64,000 bases of DNA from Methanocella_A sp963792125 (GCA_963792125.1 CAWBVA010000009.1:8815-72814); one strand, 5' to 3'; shown: positions 25,164 to 34,250, numbered from the stretch's first letter. Program-made: numbers and translations. Notes: generated from the sequence alone by a model not told the origin.

Positions 25164-25538
25164 ATGCCTTACAAGGAATTCGAGAAGTTTGACAAGCGCA
25201 TGGGCTTTGTACCCCAGCTGCTGGAACTGATCAAAGACACAAACCCCGAGATGTTCGATGCGATCAATGGCATGGACGAAGCCGTGCTGAAGGACGGCGC
25301 GCTGTCCGCGAAGAACAAGAGGCTTATTGCGATGGCCATTTCCGCAACCCGGCAGTGTAACGCATGCGTGGACACCCATGCCAGGGCTGCAATGTATCTT
25401 GGCGCCACAAAGCAAGAGATCATGGAGACGCTGTTCGTGTGCCTGCTGGTAGGCGGCGCCCCGAGTCTCGCTGCGGCGAAGAATACGATCCGTTTCCTCA
25501 AGGGCGAGATCGACCCGATGGAGTACGCTGGCGAGTAA
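25164..25538 (+). CDS. AhpD-like carboxymuconolactone decarboxylase family protein
   Basis: 124 aa with the CMD/AhpD core: LSAKNKRLIAMAISATRQCNACVDTHARAAMYLGATKQEIMET. The CxxC (CNAC, residues 69-72) followed by xxxH is the redox-active motif of alkylhydroperoxidase D-type proteins. Probable peroxide or disulfide chemistry in the cytosol. A TATA box (TAAATATTTATAATT, about 25090) sits about 70 bases upstream. Confidence 0.88.
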   Translation: MPYKEFEKFDKRMGFVPQLLELIKDTNPEMFDAINGMDEAVLKDGALSAKNKRLIAMAISATRQCNACVDTHARAAMYLGATKQEIMETLFVCLLVGGAPSLAAAKNTIRFLKGEIDPMEYAGE

Positions 25539-25766
25539 CGCTTTCAGGGCTTCAAGGCTCTGTCTTCTCTTTTAAGTAATTGCGTCTTGACTTACCGGTC
25601 TAGTATTATCTGTTGGTTTGCCGGGTTGCGGCAGTAGCGGCAAAGGCCGTCTCCGACGGCGAAAAATGCGATATACCGTTCTCTTTTGCAGGGTTTTCGC
25701 CGGAATTAATACTAATATATTTATTATTAATCCTGTAACTATCACATGTATTAGTGGGGGTGTTGT

Positions 25767-26222
25767 ATGATCAAGGTGAGGAAGGCATACGTTTTAGTGA
25801 TAGCAGGACTGTTAGCTTCGCTGCTCATCGTGGGCGCATCAGCCGCATTCGGTTTTAGCTCCCCGTTAACGACGATAGTGGCAGGGCCCGGCCTCGCGGC
25901 TGCAGGGCCGACGACGTTTAACACATATTCCCATGACGCGACTATGACCAACGCCGCTGCGCAGGCAGATGCGGCGGTCAACGGCTTTGGCGGCGGGTTC
26001 AGCCCGATACCGGGATGTCTCCCGGGGATACCGTTCGGCCTTGGCGGCTGGGGGCCCAGTGGCGTAGCCAACGTAGCTAACTCCGGCGCGGTGTCAAACT
26101 TCGGTGAAGACAATACCTTCGCCACCAGCTTTAGCACAGCCGGCGGCGTCGCAGGCTTTCCGGGGTTAGGGGCCTGTAACTTTGCAGGTACGTTCCCGGA
26201 GTTCGCCCTGAACTTCTTCTAA
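25767..26222 (+). CDS. Secreted glycine/alanine-rich protein
   Basis: 151 aa. The signal peptide is KAYVLVIAGLLASLLIVGASA; the mature protein is rich in Gly, Ala, Asn and Phe (GFGGGFSPIPGCLPGIPFGLGG) with two or three Cys. No family recognised. Strong AT-rich promoter region with TATA (TTAATACTAATATATTTATT, about 25706). Probably an abundant surface or extracellular protein. Confidence 0.6.
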   Translation: MIKVRKAYVLVIAGLLASLLIVGASAAFGFSSPLTTIVAGPGLAAAGPTTFNTYSHDATMTNAAAQADAAVNGFGGGFSPIPGCLPGIPFGLGGWGPSGVANVANSGAVSNFGEDNTFATSFSTAGGVAGFPGLGACNFAGTFPEFALNFF

Positions 26223-26343
26223 GGCGTATGCAATATCGCAGGCCGTGGTTTCACCGCGGCCTGTATATAAATTTATAAAAATTCACTCGATGCCGGCACT
26301 TTTTACCATTTTGTAAGTTTTGTACATACATTGATGTAGTACT

Positions 26344-26550
26344 ACTTTATATATGCGGGAATAGTAGTAGGGTATAGAGCGGTAAAACTTAGAGTGCTAA
26401 ATGCAATAGCTATATACCCCCCACACAATTATTGCTGCACTCTAAGTTTTCACTCGTTTACTGTCATCATTCATGATGACGCTATGTCATGAAACTCAGG
26501 GCACCCTGAACTATACCCCCCACACTAATTGTGTGCCCTGGGTTCATGTC
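26344..26550 (+). ncRNA. TATA-driven RNA element with three hairpins and a repeated C-rich loop
   Basis: A TATA box (CTTTATATATGC, 26345-26356) would start transcription near 26375-26382. Hairpin 1 (26384-26450) has a perfect 14-bp outer stem AAAACTTAGAGTGC/GCACTCTAAGTTTT and an inner GCAATA/TATTGC stem. A perfect 8-bp palindromic hairpin GTCATCAT/ATGATGAC lies at 26463-26480. Hairpin 2 (26488-26548) pairs CATGAAACTCAGGGCAC with GTGCCCTGGGTTCATG. The stems of 1 and 2 differ but both loops carry CTATA(TA)CCCCCCACAC followed by (T)AATT. It is a stand-alone small RNA or the leader of the gene at 26598. Confidence 0.55.
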
Positions 26551-26597
26551 AAGCGCAGAAGGGTTCAGGGAATGACACTGTATTATGGTGTTTGCAG

Positions 26598-26912
26598 ATG
26601 GATGAGACTAGATCGCTATCATACTCTGTGATTTTCGAAGTTTTAGCTGCACTTAGCGGAGGACCTATGACTCTTGCCAGGCTATCCAGCGACTGCAAGG
26701 TACAGCAGAAATATCTGCGTGCCGTGCTCTCTTCCTCGATATCCAGCGGCCTCGTGGAGCAGAAGTCCGACGAATTCAGGCTGACGAAGAAAGGCGCAAG
26801 GACGGCCATCTATATACTGATCGTCAACGACGGCATGAACTACAAGTCCGGCGAATACCGGGCACTCATGCGCGCGCTTGACCTGGCGCTCGAGTCGGAC
26901 GCGCAGGTTTAA
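26598..26912 (+). CDS. Winged-helix transcriptional regulator
   Basis: 104 aa. SVIFEVLAALSGGPMTLARLSSDCKVQQKYLRAVLSSSISSGLVEQ has helix-turn-helix layout, then a wing (DEFRLTKKGARTAI) and a short C-terminal helix, similar to small archaeal SSO10a-like/COG3432 regulators. The start ATG 26598 gives the conserved fold; an upstream ATG at 26529 would begin inside hairpin 2 and is rejected. The RNA element just upstream may control it. Confidence 0.7.
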   Translation: MDETRSLSYSVIFEVLAALSGGPMTLARLSSDCKVQQKYLRAVLSSSISSGLVEQKSDEFRLTKKGARTAIYILIVNDGMNYKSGEYRALMRALDLALESDAQV

Positions 26913-27141
26913 CCTGTTTTTTCATAGCCTTTAGCCGGTGATGACTGGCGTCATGGTCAGGTATAAGACCGTGAGAATGGGCGGTTGCCTTGCGATGTGT
27001 GACGGTACGCCGGGAACCGTTAAATGCCGGGGAGGGCGCAGAGGGTATCGATGCGTTCAAGGCCTGGCGGGCGCTCGCGTGCGTGCGGGGCTACCCGGCA
27101 GGCTGCGGGAAGTCCGACCGTTTTTATCGTCTTATGCCTGA
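26913..27141. other. Intergenic stretch with GC-rich CGCG-type element
   Basis: No convincing gene. It contains GCGGGCGCTCGCGTGCGTGC and CCCGGCAGGCTGCGGG around 27065-27110, one of several GC-rich intergenic elements in the window (others near 16625, 18735, 33940, 36485 and 38770). Confidence 0.45.
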
Positions 27142-28020
27142 TTAAGACGCGGCGGCCCTTTCCTCGTCCTTCTGCAGCGACATTATCCAGTACTTGGCCA
27201 GCGCCTCGCCTTCACGGTCGTTGATCTGCTGCGCGGTGCCCAGTGCCAGCGTATAATATTCCATCGCGTGGTGGACGTCGCCCATAAGCCGGTACGTGTA
27301 GCCGATGTTAGCGTATATCACCCGGAGCCCGTACTTGTCATCGGCCTTGCCCGCATAGTGGAGCGCGTCGTTGTAAATTTCCAGCGCATCCCTGTGCTTC
27401 CCCATGTTGTTGAACGCGCCGGCCAGGTTGTTCAGGCAGATGCGCATGCCCCGGTCGTCGTTCAGCGCCTTCGCCAGCCGCAGGGCGTCCTCGAAGTATT
27501 TGATCGAGCCCTCGTAGTCGCCCCGGTTGAGGCGGGCGACGCCCATGTTCGCCAGCGTGGTCTCCGACAACTCGTCAAGGCCTGCGTTCATCGAGATATC
27601 GAGCGCTTCGCGGTACAGCTCAAGCGACCGGTCGGGCTGGCCCATCCTTAAAAAAGTATTTCCGAGGGCGTTCATAGCCGACGCAATATCCGCAGGATCG
27701 CCAGCCTGCGCCAGCGCGGACTCGAAAGATTCCCTGGCATGGTCGAACTGGCCGTTCTCGAGGCTGACCACGCCTTTGAACTTGTCCACATAGTACATGT
27801 CTTTGTCCTCGGTCAGCGGCGCATTGTTAAAGTACATCATGGCCTCGTGGGGGAAATCGTACAGGTACCACAGCAGGCCGCGGTAAAAGTTATAGTAGGG
27901 GGTGTTCCCTTCCAGCTCGTAATTTTTCATCTCGAGCTTGGCGATGTTCTCGGCGCCACGGAAGTTGCCCCTCCGGCGCTGGCGCTCAAGCTCTTCCATC
28001 ATATCGTGCAGCCGGCTCAT
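27142..28020 (-). CDS. Tetratricopeptide-repeat protein
   Basis: 292 aa built of about seven TPR units; clear copies are ASAMNALGNTFLRMGQPDRSLELYREAL, ETTLANMGVARLNRGDYEGSIKYFEDAL, RICLNNLAGAFNNMGKHRDALEIYNDAL and RVIYANIGYTYRLMGDVHHAMEYYTLAL. No catalytic or membrane part. Likely a cytosolic protein-protein adaptor. Partner unknown. Confidence 0.88.
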   Translation of the reverse strand: MSRLHDMMEELERQRRRGNFRGAENIAKLEMKNYELEGNTPYYNFYRGLLWYLYDFPHEAMMYFNNAPLTEDKDMYYVDKFKGVVSLENGQFDHARESFESALAQAGDPADIASAMNALGNTFLRMGQPDRSLELYREALDISMNAGLDELSETTLANMGVARLNRGDYEGSIKYFEDALRLAKALNDDRGMRICLNNLAGAFNNMGKHRDALEIYNDALHYAGKADDKYGLRVIYANIGYTYRLMGDVHHAMEYYTLALGTAQQINDREGEALAKYWIMSLQKDEERAAAS

Positions 28021-28154
28021 GTGCTATAATTTATATTGTGAGAATAAAATAATTATTACGTTTTTCGTTTGACAGGATAACAGACCGCCTCACCCATTGG
28101 GTTCATACTCGCCCGCCGACGATTCCCGGTTATTTACGAAAAATGCAGGCGGGG

Positions 28155-29612
28155 TCAGGCAGTCTTGAATTCTACCCGGCCCCATTTGTTGTCTATCCTG
28201 CCCAGCAGTAAGTACGCGGCGATGCCCATGAGGGTGGCCAGCACGGCGGCCGCCCACAGCAGGCCGCTGAACGACAGCACGATCAGCACGATCAGCGCTG
28301 GCGCCACGGCCAGTGAATAGATGGTCATCACCTTGTAGTCGAACATCAGGCTGTTGGTGTAGATGCCTGTCATGTACGCAGTGAGCACGCCCGTGTAGCC
28401 CGAGACCATGAACATCGTGTACAGCCCGACCGGCAGCAGCGGCCACAGTTCGCCTCTCGTAAGGCTGATCAGCCCGAGATAGGCGATGGAGACGACTGTG
28501 TTCAGGATGACGAACAGGATCAGCTTGGCCTTGATGATGTCGGGCATGGTCACCGGCAGCATCTTGTAGCTGCCGTTGTTGTCCAGGTTGTTCAGCCACC
28601 CGTAGACCAGCGACCCGAAGAAGCCGATGATGATGGCGTAGAAGATCGTGTTGAACGGCAGGCTGATCACCTCGCCGTCGCTCATGAAGGTCATGACGCT
28701 GGACATCATCCAGATCAGGCCCCAGAGGAACAACAGCGGCAGTATGAAGCTGAACAGCACCGATCCCAGGCCGCCGCTCCGCAGCAGGTCGGTCCACTCC
28801 TTGGCCGCCAGCGTCGCGTATCTGCCGAACACCCGGAACCGCTTCTCCACGGCGAGGAACTGGCTCTTAAACCGCCGCTCCACCGGGTGAGGGGTCTCCC
28901 GTATGTAGTACAGCGAGACAGCACAGAGCACGGCTATGACGACCAGCGCCACTGCCAGATCGACTGGCGAGCCGTTCATGTATATGCCTACCGGCGGGAA
29001 GAAGCGCCCGATACCGTACAGCGCGCTGGCCTGTCCGATGGTCGCCGCATAGGTCAGCCCGAGGCCGCCGACGAGGAGGACCGCGAACAGCGACCGGCTG
29101 CGCACAACGACGGTGGACAGCGCGAAAGCCACCGACATGCCCAGTGCAAACGCCAGGGCCAGGGAGATCGCGGCCATGGCAAGATCGACGTGCAACCCCG
29201 TGACGAACGTCGAGACGACCAGGCCGAGGTAGACCGGGAGCACGTCCATGAGCATGTAGTAGAGCATGTCCTTGAAGTAGAAGTACGTGAAGAACTCGCG
29301 GTATTTCACCGGCAGCGTCCCGGGCGAGCTCAGGAGCATGCGCACGTTGCCCATGCGCCGCTCGAGGATTGCGTCCATGAACATGCCCATGCCGCCCACC
29401 AGCATGCCCGACATGAACACGGCGATCTCGCCGATGGTGACCAGCTCGTATGTCGACAGCGACATGCGCATCGGCATCAGCATCAGCCCCATCAGCGCCG
29501 CGAGGGCGAAGATGAACAGGGGATACATCAGGAAGGAGCTGCGGAACATTGACGACTGGGCCCGGAACTCCTCCTTCATGAACAGCGAGAACAGCTTGAG
29601 GCTCAGGCGCAT
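28155..29612 (-). CDS. ABC-2 type transporter permease
   Basis: 485 aa with roughly twelve hydrophobic segments in two halves, separated near residue 250 by a cytosolic loop (PHPVERRFKSQFLAVEKRFRVFG). Both halves look like ABC-2 permease units fused together. It overlaps the 3' end of the ATPase gene by ten bases, so the two form one exporter or gliding/lipid-type transporter. Substrate cannot be read from the sequence. Confidence 0.85.
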   Translation of the reverse strand: MRLSLKLFSLFMKEEFRAQSSMFRSSFLMYPLFIFALAALMGLMLMPMRMSLSTYELVTIGEIAVFMSGMLVGGMGMFMDAILERRMGNVRMLLSSPGTLPVKYREFFTYFYFKDMLYYMLMDVLPVYLGLVVSTFVTGLHVDLAMAAISLALAFALGMSVAFALSTVVVRSRSLFAVLLVGGLGLTYAATIGQASALYGIGRFFPPVGIYMNGSPVDLAVALVVIAVLCAVSLYYIRETPHPVERRFKSQFLAVEKRFRVFGRYATLAAKEWTDLLRSGGLGSVLFSFILPLLFLWGLIWMMSSVMTFMSDGEVISLPFNTIFYAIIIGFFGSLVYGWLNNLDNNGSYKMLPVTMPDIIKAKLILFVILNTVVSIAYLGLISLTRGELWPLLPVGLYTMFMVSGYTGVLTAYMTGIYTNSLMFDYKVMTIYSLAVAPALIVLIVLSFSGLLWAAAVLATLMGIAAYLLLGRIDNKWGRVEFKTA

Positions 29613-30325
29613 TCTTCCTTCACCAGCCGCATGAACACGTCCTCAAGGCTCTCCTTTTCCTTCTTGAGCTGCGACAGCTCGCCGCTGGTCACCAGCTTGC
29701 CCTCGTTGAGGATGGCGGTGCGGGTGCAGAGCTTCTCGGCGATCTCCAGGATGTGCGTCGAGAGGAAGATGGTGCCGCCCTTGCTGACATATTCCACCAG
29801 GTAAGCCTTCAGGTTGTGCTGGACGATAGGGTCCAGGTCCAGGAACGGCTCGTCGAGGAACAGCAGCTTCGGCTCGTGCACCAGCGCCGCGGACACGATC
29901 ACCTTCTTCTTCGTGCCCTTGCTCAGGTCTTTGCAAAGAACGTCAGATTTGGGGCCAAGGCCGAAAAAATCGATCCAGTGCACGATCTTCGATTCCGGTT
30001 CAGGGACGTTGCGGATACTGCAGACCAGGTCCAGGTATTCCCTGACGGTCAGGAAGCTCGGGGGGTACTCGTTCTCCGGCACGATCCCGATCATCTTCTT
30101 CACGCCCAGCGGGTCCTTCCTCACGTCCGCCCCCATCACCGTGGCGCTGCCCGACGTCGGCTCGATCTGGCCCGTAAGAATGGCGATAGTCGTCGTCTTC
30201 CCGGCCCCGTTCGGCCCCAGCAGGCAGAACGACTCTCCCTGCTCCACTTCAATGCTCAATCCCCCGAGAGCCTCAACTTTACCGTACCTCTTGACGAGGT
30301 CTCTGGTAGCGATCGCTGCCGTCAT
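29603..30325 (-). CDS. ABC transporter ATP-binding protein
   Basis: 240 aa. Walker A GPNGAGKTTT (about residue 37), Q-loop region VPENEYPPSFLTVREYLDL, signature DLSKGTKKKVIVSAALVHEP (degenerate LSKGT for LSGGQ, common in ABC-2 partners) and Walker B LLFLDEPFLDLDP, then the H-loop STHILEIAE. ATG 30325 is preferred over the GTG at 30334. It energises the downstream permease. Confidence 0.92.
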   Translation of the reverse strand: MTAAIATRDLVKRYGKVEALGGLSIEVEQGESFCLLGPNGAGKTTTIAILTGQIEPTSGSATVMGADVRKDPLGVKKMIGIVPENEYPPSFLTVREYLDLVCSIRNVPEPESKIVHWIDFFGLGPKSDVLCKDLSKGTKKKVIVSAALVHEPKLLFLDEPFLDLDPIVQHNLKAYLVEYVSKGGTIFLSTHILEIAEKLCTRTAILNEGKLVTSGELSQLKKEKESLEDVFMRLVKEECA

Positions 30326-30444
30326 ATTGATCACTGCAAATTGGCGCTTAATGGATAAATACTTGATTATTATTGCCTTATACAGCCATGAGCAAGCTTA
30401 CAAAATGGTAATTTAAAAAAAGAACTCTGAAAAAACGATAATTT

Positions 30445-30726
30445 TCAGGAGGACGTCTTCTTTCCGTGCTTCTCCGCGAACTTTTTACTGTCTGTCTCCA
30501 TCTCGTCCAGTGCTTTAGCCAGCTCTTTCGCCAGCTGAATACGCTTCTGGTGGGACGCCTCGATTTTGACGATGGACGCGTTGATATTCTTAAGCATGGA
30601 CAGGATATCGGCCAGCGCCTGCTCGTCCTTTGCCGAATGTACTTCGAAGCTGCCGACGTACGCGACAATGTGCTCTGCCTCTTTGCCGATCTTCTCCTTT
30701 AGCTCTTTCATGACAGGTTTTTCCAT
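30445..30726 (-). CDS. Small hypothetical helical protein
   Basis: 93 aa, highly charged and helical (KELKEKIGKEAEHIVAYVGSFE; ASHQKRIQLAKELAKALDEMETDSKKFAEKHGKK). No Cys, no signal peptide. Upstream GTTACGGGATATAAGG includes a weak TATA. Function unknown; could be a small coiled-coil adaptor. Confidence 0.6.
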   Translation of the reverse strand: MEKPVMKELKEKIGKEAEHIVAYVGSFEVHSAKDEQALADILSMLKNINASIVKIEASHQKRIQLAKELAKALDEMETDSKKFAEKHGKKTSS

Positions 30727-30927
30727 GACTCCACCTTGCTGTTACGGGATATAAGGTCTGCGAAGGGCTTGTTATCCCAGATAAAAATAAATAGCGACTC
30801 ACTATATAAACGTGGTGGCCAGCGTCCATGCCGGAGCAAAAAAGGCCCGATACGACTACCGTATGGCGTTTATTTCAGCGGCATCATTTTAGCGTATGCG
30901 CCGTGCAGGTATTGATCGTGTTCTATC

Positions 30928-31179
30928 ATGGCGGACCTGACCATTTATACGCAGCCAAGCTGCGGCTACTGCAGTGAGCTGAAGGACTATCTCAGGAAAA
31001 ATAATATTTCCTTTGAAGAGAAGGATATCACCAAAGACCGATCTGCCTGGGACGAGCTGGTGAACAAATACAAGATCCGGGCCACGCCTCTCATCGTGCG
31101 TGGCGAAAAGACCATCGTGGGATTCAACCCGGACGAGATCCAGAAGATGCTGGGCGAACAGGCCGCCGAGGCCCGATAA
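30928..31179 (+). CDS. Glutaredoxin-like thiol oxidoreductase
   Basis: 83 aa thioredoxin fold. LTIYTQPSCGYCSELKDYLRKNNISFEEKDI has the active-site CGYC (residues 12-15), and RATPLIVRGEKTIVGFNPDEI has the cis-Pro. Matches NrdH/glutaredoxin-like proteins of methanogens. Cytosolic disulfide reduction. Confidence 0.9.
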   Translation: MADLTIYTQPSCGYCSELKDYLRKNNISFEEKDITKDRSAWDELVNKYKIRATPLIVRGEKTIVGFNPDEIQKMLGEQAAEAR

Positions 31180-31206
31180 CAGAGGTACCCGGTAATCCAC
31201 GAGGCC

Positions 31207-31881
31207 TTACAATTCAGGGAGAAAGCAATAGTTCGCCAGAGTTCCGCCGCAATATTTTTTCAGGAAGTCCGTACACATACCATAAGCATCGCGAACGCTG
31301 TCCCGGCTGATGCCCGGCACGCCACAGGAAACAACGTGCATTCTTTTCGTGTCTACGGTCACTTTCGTGTCGTCCGAGTCACGGTAAGGGTAGACGGCGA
31401 TCAGCTTTTCCGCGTCACAGATGACTACCTGGCCGGGCTTCAGCTGTACGGGCTCTTTCATGCCGATGCCATGGAACGGCTCGCCCTCCGACGCAAAACG
31501 CATGGCCAGGCTGCCACGCAGCCGGTCTGCGTCGAACGCGGCGATGGGGACGCCGGACAGGGCCGACGCCAGGTTGTACGCGTCCACGGCCGTGTTTATG
31601 GTGGGCAGCGGCTTGCCGGCAAGGATCCTGCGCACCAGTGCTTCCGAGGCCGGCCGTATTTTGGTCGGGTCGATGCCGACACGCCAGAAAAAGTCCCGGT
31701 AAGCCCGGTATCCCGGGTCGTCCTTCACGTTCTCTATAGTGTGCATCGACCGTATCCGGCCGTACGCTTCGGGCTTAAACGCCTCTAAGTCTTCGGACGT
31801 CTCGCGGATGTCCAGCCCGCTGACGATGCCTTCGGCCACGCACAGGCCCGGGAACTGATCGGTGACACGTTCGAACTTCAT
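31207..31881 (-). CDS. B3/B4 tRNA-binding domain protein
   Basis: 224 aa. Matches the stand-alone B3/4 domain otherwise found in the phenylalanyl-tRNA synthetase beta subunit: FFWRVGIDPTKIRPASEALVRRILAGKPLPTINTAVDAYNLASAL. Such free-standing proteins may edit mischarged tRNA or bind amino acids; that role is inference. Complete, with no frameshift. Confidence 0.85.
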   Translation of the reverse strand: MKFERVTDQFPGLCVAEGIVSGLDIRETSEDLEAFKPEAYGRIRSMHTIENVKDDPGYRAYRDFFWRVGIDPTKIRPASEALVRRILAGKPLPTINTAVDAYNLASALSGVPIAAFDADRLRGSLAMRFASEGEPFHGIGMKEPVQLKPGQVVICDAEKLIAVYPYRDSDDTKVTVDTKRMHVVSCGVPGISRDSVRDAYGMCTDFLKKYCGGTLANYCFLPEL

Positions 31882-31907
31882 CGATAAAAAAAGGTCGGCG
31901 AAGGTAT

Positions 31908-33035
31908 TTATGGGTTGGCCTTAGCTTCGAGGATGGACAGCATCCGGTCCAGCATCTCAGGGTTAGGGAACATAATGACGTACCCGTCGTATATGCGCCG
32001 GTCGTCCATGAAGTCCGTGCGGAAGATGATCGCATCGTCGGCGACCTGCCCGATGGTGATCAGCGAATTCTCCACGATCGCGTCGGCCATGTCGAACACG
32101 AAACACGGCGGCGACGGAAGCAGCACGAGGCCAAGGAACTCCGCCAGCGCGTCGCAGAACGACGAGGCGAGAATGTTTCCCACTTCCATGATGGCCGATT
32201 GCTCGACTTCTCCGATGCCGTTGGTCGTGCCGTGGGGCTGTCCCATGAGGGTGTCCACGATGCGGAATGCGCTTTTTTCCGGGAACATGGTGTACAGGTA
32301 CCCGGTGGTACTGTCGCCATCCTGTATATCCAGCAGTACGCCCACGACCTTCTCATCGCTGATGATGCTCGATATCTGGTCGATCTTTTCCAGCTTAATG
32401 GCCGGCACTGTGATGTTGATCGAGCTGCCTACCAGCTGCGAGAGCGAGGTAGCTGCATGCGACGTGCCGATGTTGCCCATCTCCCGCAGCGCGTCGAGAT
32501 GGAATTCGGTCAGGTTCAGGATGCCGCCGTTGTTACCGGACGACGCGACTTCAGCCTGCGCCGGTTCCGCAGACACTACGTCCGCGCTGTTTTCATCGGC
32601 AGAAGCCGATATCTTTTTCAGGTCCATAAGGATGATCATCCTGTCGGGTAGTTTTGCGATTCCCATGTAAAGACTGTCATTGCCTGCAATGCTCGTGACT
32701 TGCGGCATGGGCTCGACAGCGCCCTGCGGTATTGTCTTCACTTCGCCCACGGTGTCCACGATCAGTCCAAGCGGCGGCTTGCGGTCCAGGATCAGCACGC
32801 GGGTCTCCTTGCCATGCGCCACAGCCTGGATGCCGGTCAGGCTCCGCAGACTCATGAGTGGCATGACTTCCCCCCGCACGTTGATGATGCCTTCCACATG
32901 CATAGAAGCGCCCGGGATAGCGGTGAGGCTGTCGAGCTTGATGATCTCCCTGACATCCCTGATGTCGGCGCCGAACTCGGTTCCGCCGGCACGATATGCC
33001 ACGACCTGCAAGCCCTCTTTAACATTTCCTACCAT
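31908..33035 (-). CDS. CheW-CheC fusion chemotaxis protein
   Basis: About 375 aa. The N-terminal CheW domain (residues about 8-145) has EFGADIRDVREIIKLDSLTAIPGA, GIINVRGEVMPLMSLRSLTG and LILDRKPPLGLIVDTV. A linker with Ala/Ser/Glu follows, then a CheC phosphatase domain: FHLDALREMGNIGTSHAATSLSQLVG and EVEQSAIMEVGNILASSFCDAL, each with the E..N catalytic pair. ATG 33035 follows GAGGGAGAG; the longer frame to 33200 lacks conservation. No other che gene is in the window. Confidence 0.88.
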   Translation of the reverse strand: MVGNVKEGLQVVAYRAGGTEFGADIRDVREIIKLDSLTAIPGASMHVEGIINVRGEVMPLMSLRSLTGIQAVAHGKETRVLILDRKPPLGLIVDTVGEVKTIPQGAVEPMPQVTSIAGNDSLYMGIAKLPDRMIILMDLKKISASADENSADVVSAEPAQAEVASSGNNGGILNLTEFHLDALREMGNIGTSHAATSLSQLVGSSINITVPAIKLEKIDQISSIISDEKVVGVLLDIQDGDSTTGYLYTMFPEKSAFRIVDTLMGQPHGTTNGIGEVEQSAIMEVGNILASSFCDALAEFLGLVLLPSPPCFVFDMADAIVENSLITIGQVADDAIIFRTDFMDDRRIYDGYVIMFPNPEMLDRMLSILEAKANP

Positions 33036-33217
33036 GTGCATCTCTCCCTCGCTCTTCTGCCGAAAGCGAACGCAGGCTGTCTTACAAAAATGTACTATCG
33101 GCATTAGTAATAGGCTTTTTGAACCAAAATCATAATTACTATCCGGGAACTTTAATAACCGGCTTGCCGCCCGCCAGCAGATACAAGGAAAAAAGTGCAC
33201 GTCGGAGGCCGGATGCC

Positions 33218-33466
33218 TCAGTGCATGGACTTCAACAGTTGAGCCACATGTGACCCTTCCGGGGTCAGGGTAAAGCCCGCCTTCGTCTTTTTCACGATCT
33301 TCTTCCCTTCCATCTCGGCCATGATGCTCTTCAGCATGACCTTCGGGATGCGGGAGAGCTTCTCGAGCTGCTCGATGGACTCGCCGCCCTTACTCAAGGC
33401 CTCAATTACCTGCCTCCGCCTTACGTTTGAATTCACGAATCCTACGAGTTCGTCTGCTTCTGCCAT
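33218..33466 (-). CDS. Small winged-helix DNA-binding protein
   Basis: 82 aa from MAEADELVGFVNSN. RRQVIEALSKGGESIEQLEKLSRIPKVMLKSIMAEMEGKKIVKKTKAGFTLTPEG is an archaeal winged helix with wing at the C-terminal side. ATG at 33502 would add a non-conserved leader. Probably a transcriptional regulator with unknown target. Confidence 0.7.
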   Translation of the reverse strand: MAEADELVGFVNSNVRRRQVIEALSKGGESIEQLEKLSRIPKVMLKSIMAEMEGKKIVKKTKAGFTLTPEGSHVAQLLKSMH

Positions 33467-33525
33467 TTTATCACCGTATGTAATTACGGTCTTATCATGC
33501 AAAAAGTTTATTGCCCTGACGTGGA

Positions 33526-33540
33526 CAATATATCATTTTG
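33526..33540 (+). promoter_or_regulatory. TATA box of the SRP RNA gene
   Basis: CAATATATCAT at about 33526-33536 lies 25-30 bases upstream of the predicted SRP RNA 5' end (33558-33562), the correct distance for archaeal TBP/TFB-dependent initiation. Confidence 0.55.
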
Positions 33541-33559
33541 GCGAAGCTAGCCCGGGTGA

Positions 33560-33850
33560 TTAGGCGTCACCTATAACTCGAAATCGTCTTGATGCGAGGG
33601 GCGAAGCTTGAGGAAGGCGCTTCTGATGCATGAAGGCCTTACCGCTCGACGTTGAAGGTCCGTCCTGCTGGGTTAGCGGTGGTAAATCGCCGTGCTGGAG
33701 AGCACGTCGACTGCCTTAATTGCGGGGACCGGCACAGGCCCGGAAGGGAGCATGCTAACCGTGGACAACTGACGCTTGCAGGGGCACGGGCCGGAGGGAA
33801 GCGGTGAGATAACTTATCATGTGCGGGAGTGACGACCGATGGTGCGCTCG
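33560..33850 (+). ncRNA. ffs: Signal recognition particle 7S RNA
   Basis: The S domain is unmistakable: helix 8 carries CAGGCCCGGAAGGGAGCA (about 33733), the SRP54-binding motif, with its partner ACGGGCCGGAGGGAAGC. Helix 6 is CGTGCT-GGAG-AGCACG (about 33692), with the GNAR tetraloop that binds SRP19. The ends pair (GGCGTCACC at 33563 with GGTGCGCT at 33841) as archaeal helix 1. Length about 290-300 nt, correct for archaea. Confidence 0.93.
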
Positions 33851-34039
33851 CTACTATCTAAATTCTAGAGATATTCCTTTGATAGCGTCAACTATCGATA
33901 CATGTCAATAATATGGCCGGGGAGAATCGTCGTCCGTGCGGGCGTTCGCGCGCGTGCGCGTGACCGATGCAAAGACTTTCTTGCTGCATTCGGGCGGTAC
34001 ATATCTTTTTGTCAGAATCCGAATGCGGGTAGTTATTGT

Positions 34040-34232
34040 GCATAGGACAGATGGGAGTCTCCTGTTATCTCCTCCTGGACAGAGATCCATGATTTCAATA
34101 CCACTGTCACTTCGTATATGAACGGCACGACGCCTGAAGGTCATCCCTGTACATGTCTACTACAAGTTGCTATTCGAGACCAGCTTTTATATCGAGAACA
34201 AGGGCATGTTCGACAAGGCGGAAATAAAATAA
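34040..34232 (+). pseudogene. Possible gene remnant
   Basis: Two reading frames look coding: WTEIHDFNTTVTSYMNGTT (to about 34135) and, one frame over, RLKVIPVHVYYKLLFETS followed by FYIENKGMFDKAEIK ending at TAA 34230-34232. Joined by one shift they would be the C-terminal part of a native-looking protein, but upstream frames are closed. It may be a decayed gene or one more damaged by sequence errors. Family not recognised. Confidence 0.3.
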
Positions 34233-34250
34233 CGGGCAGAGGTGGACGTC

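Noticed and set aside
28887..29552. His/Arg-rich frame antisense to the ABC permease
   Set aside because: The HVHEHVVEHV-like text is the complement of GTG/CAT-rich membrane codons; not a metal-binding protein.
33905..34144. Short frames after the SRP RNA
   Set aside because: Arg-rich text from a CGCG element; no start signals or codon bias.
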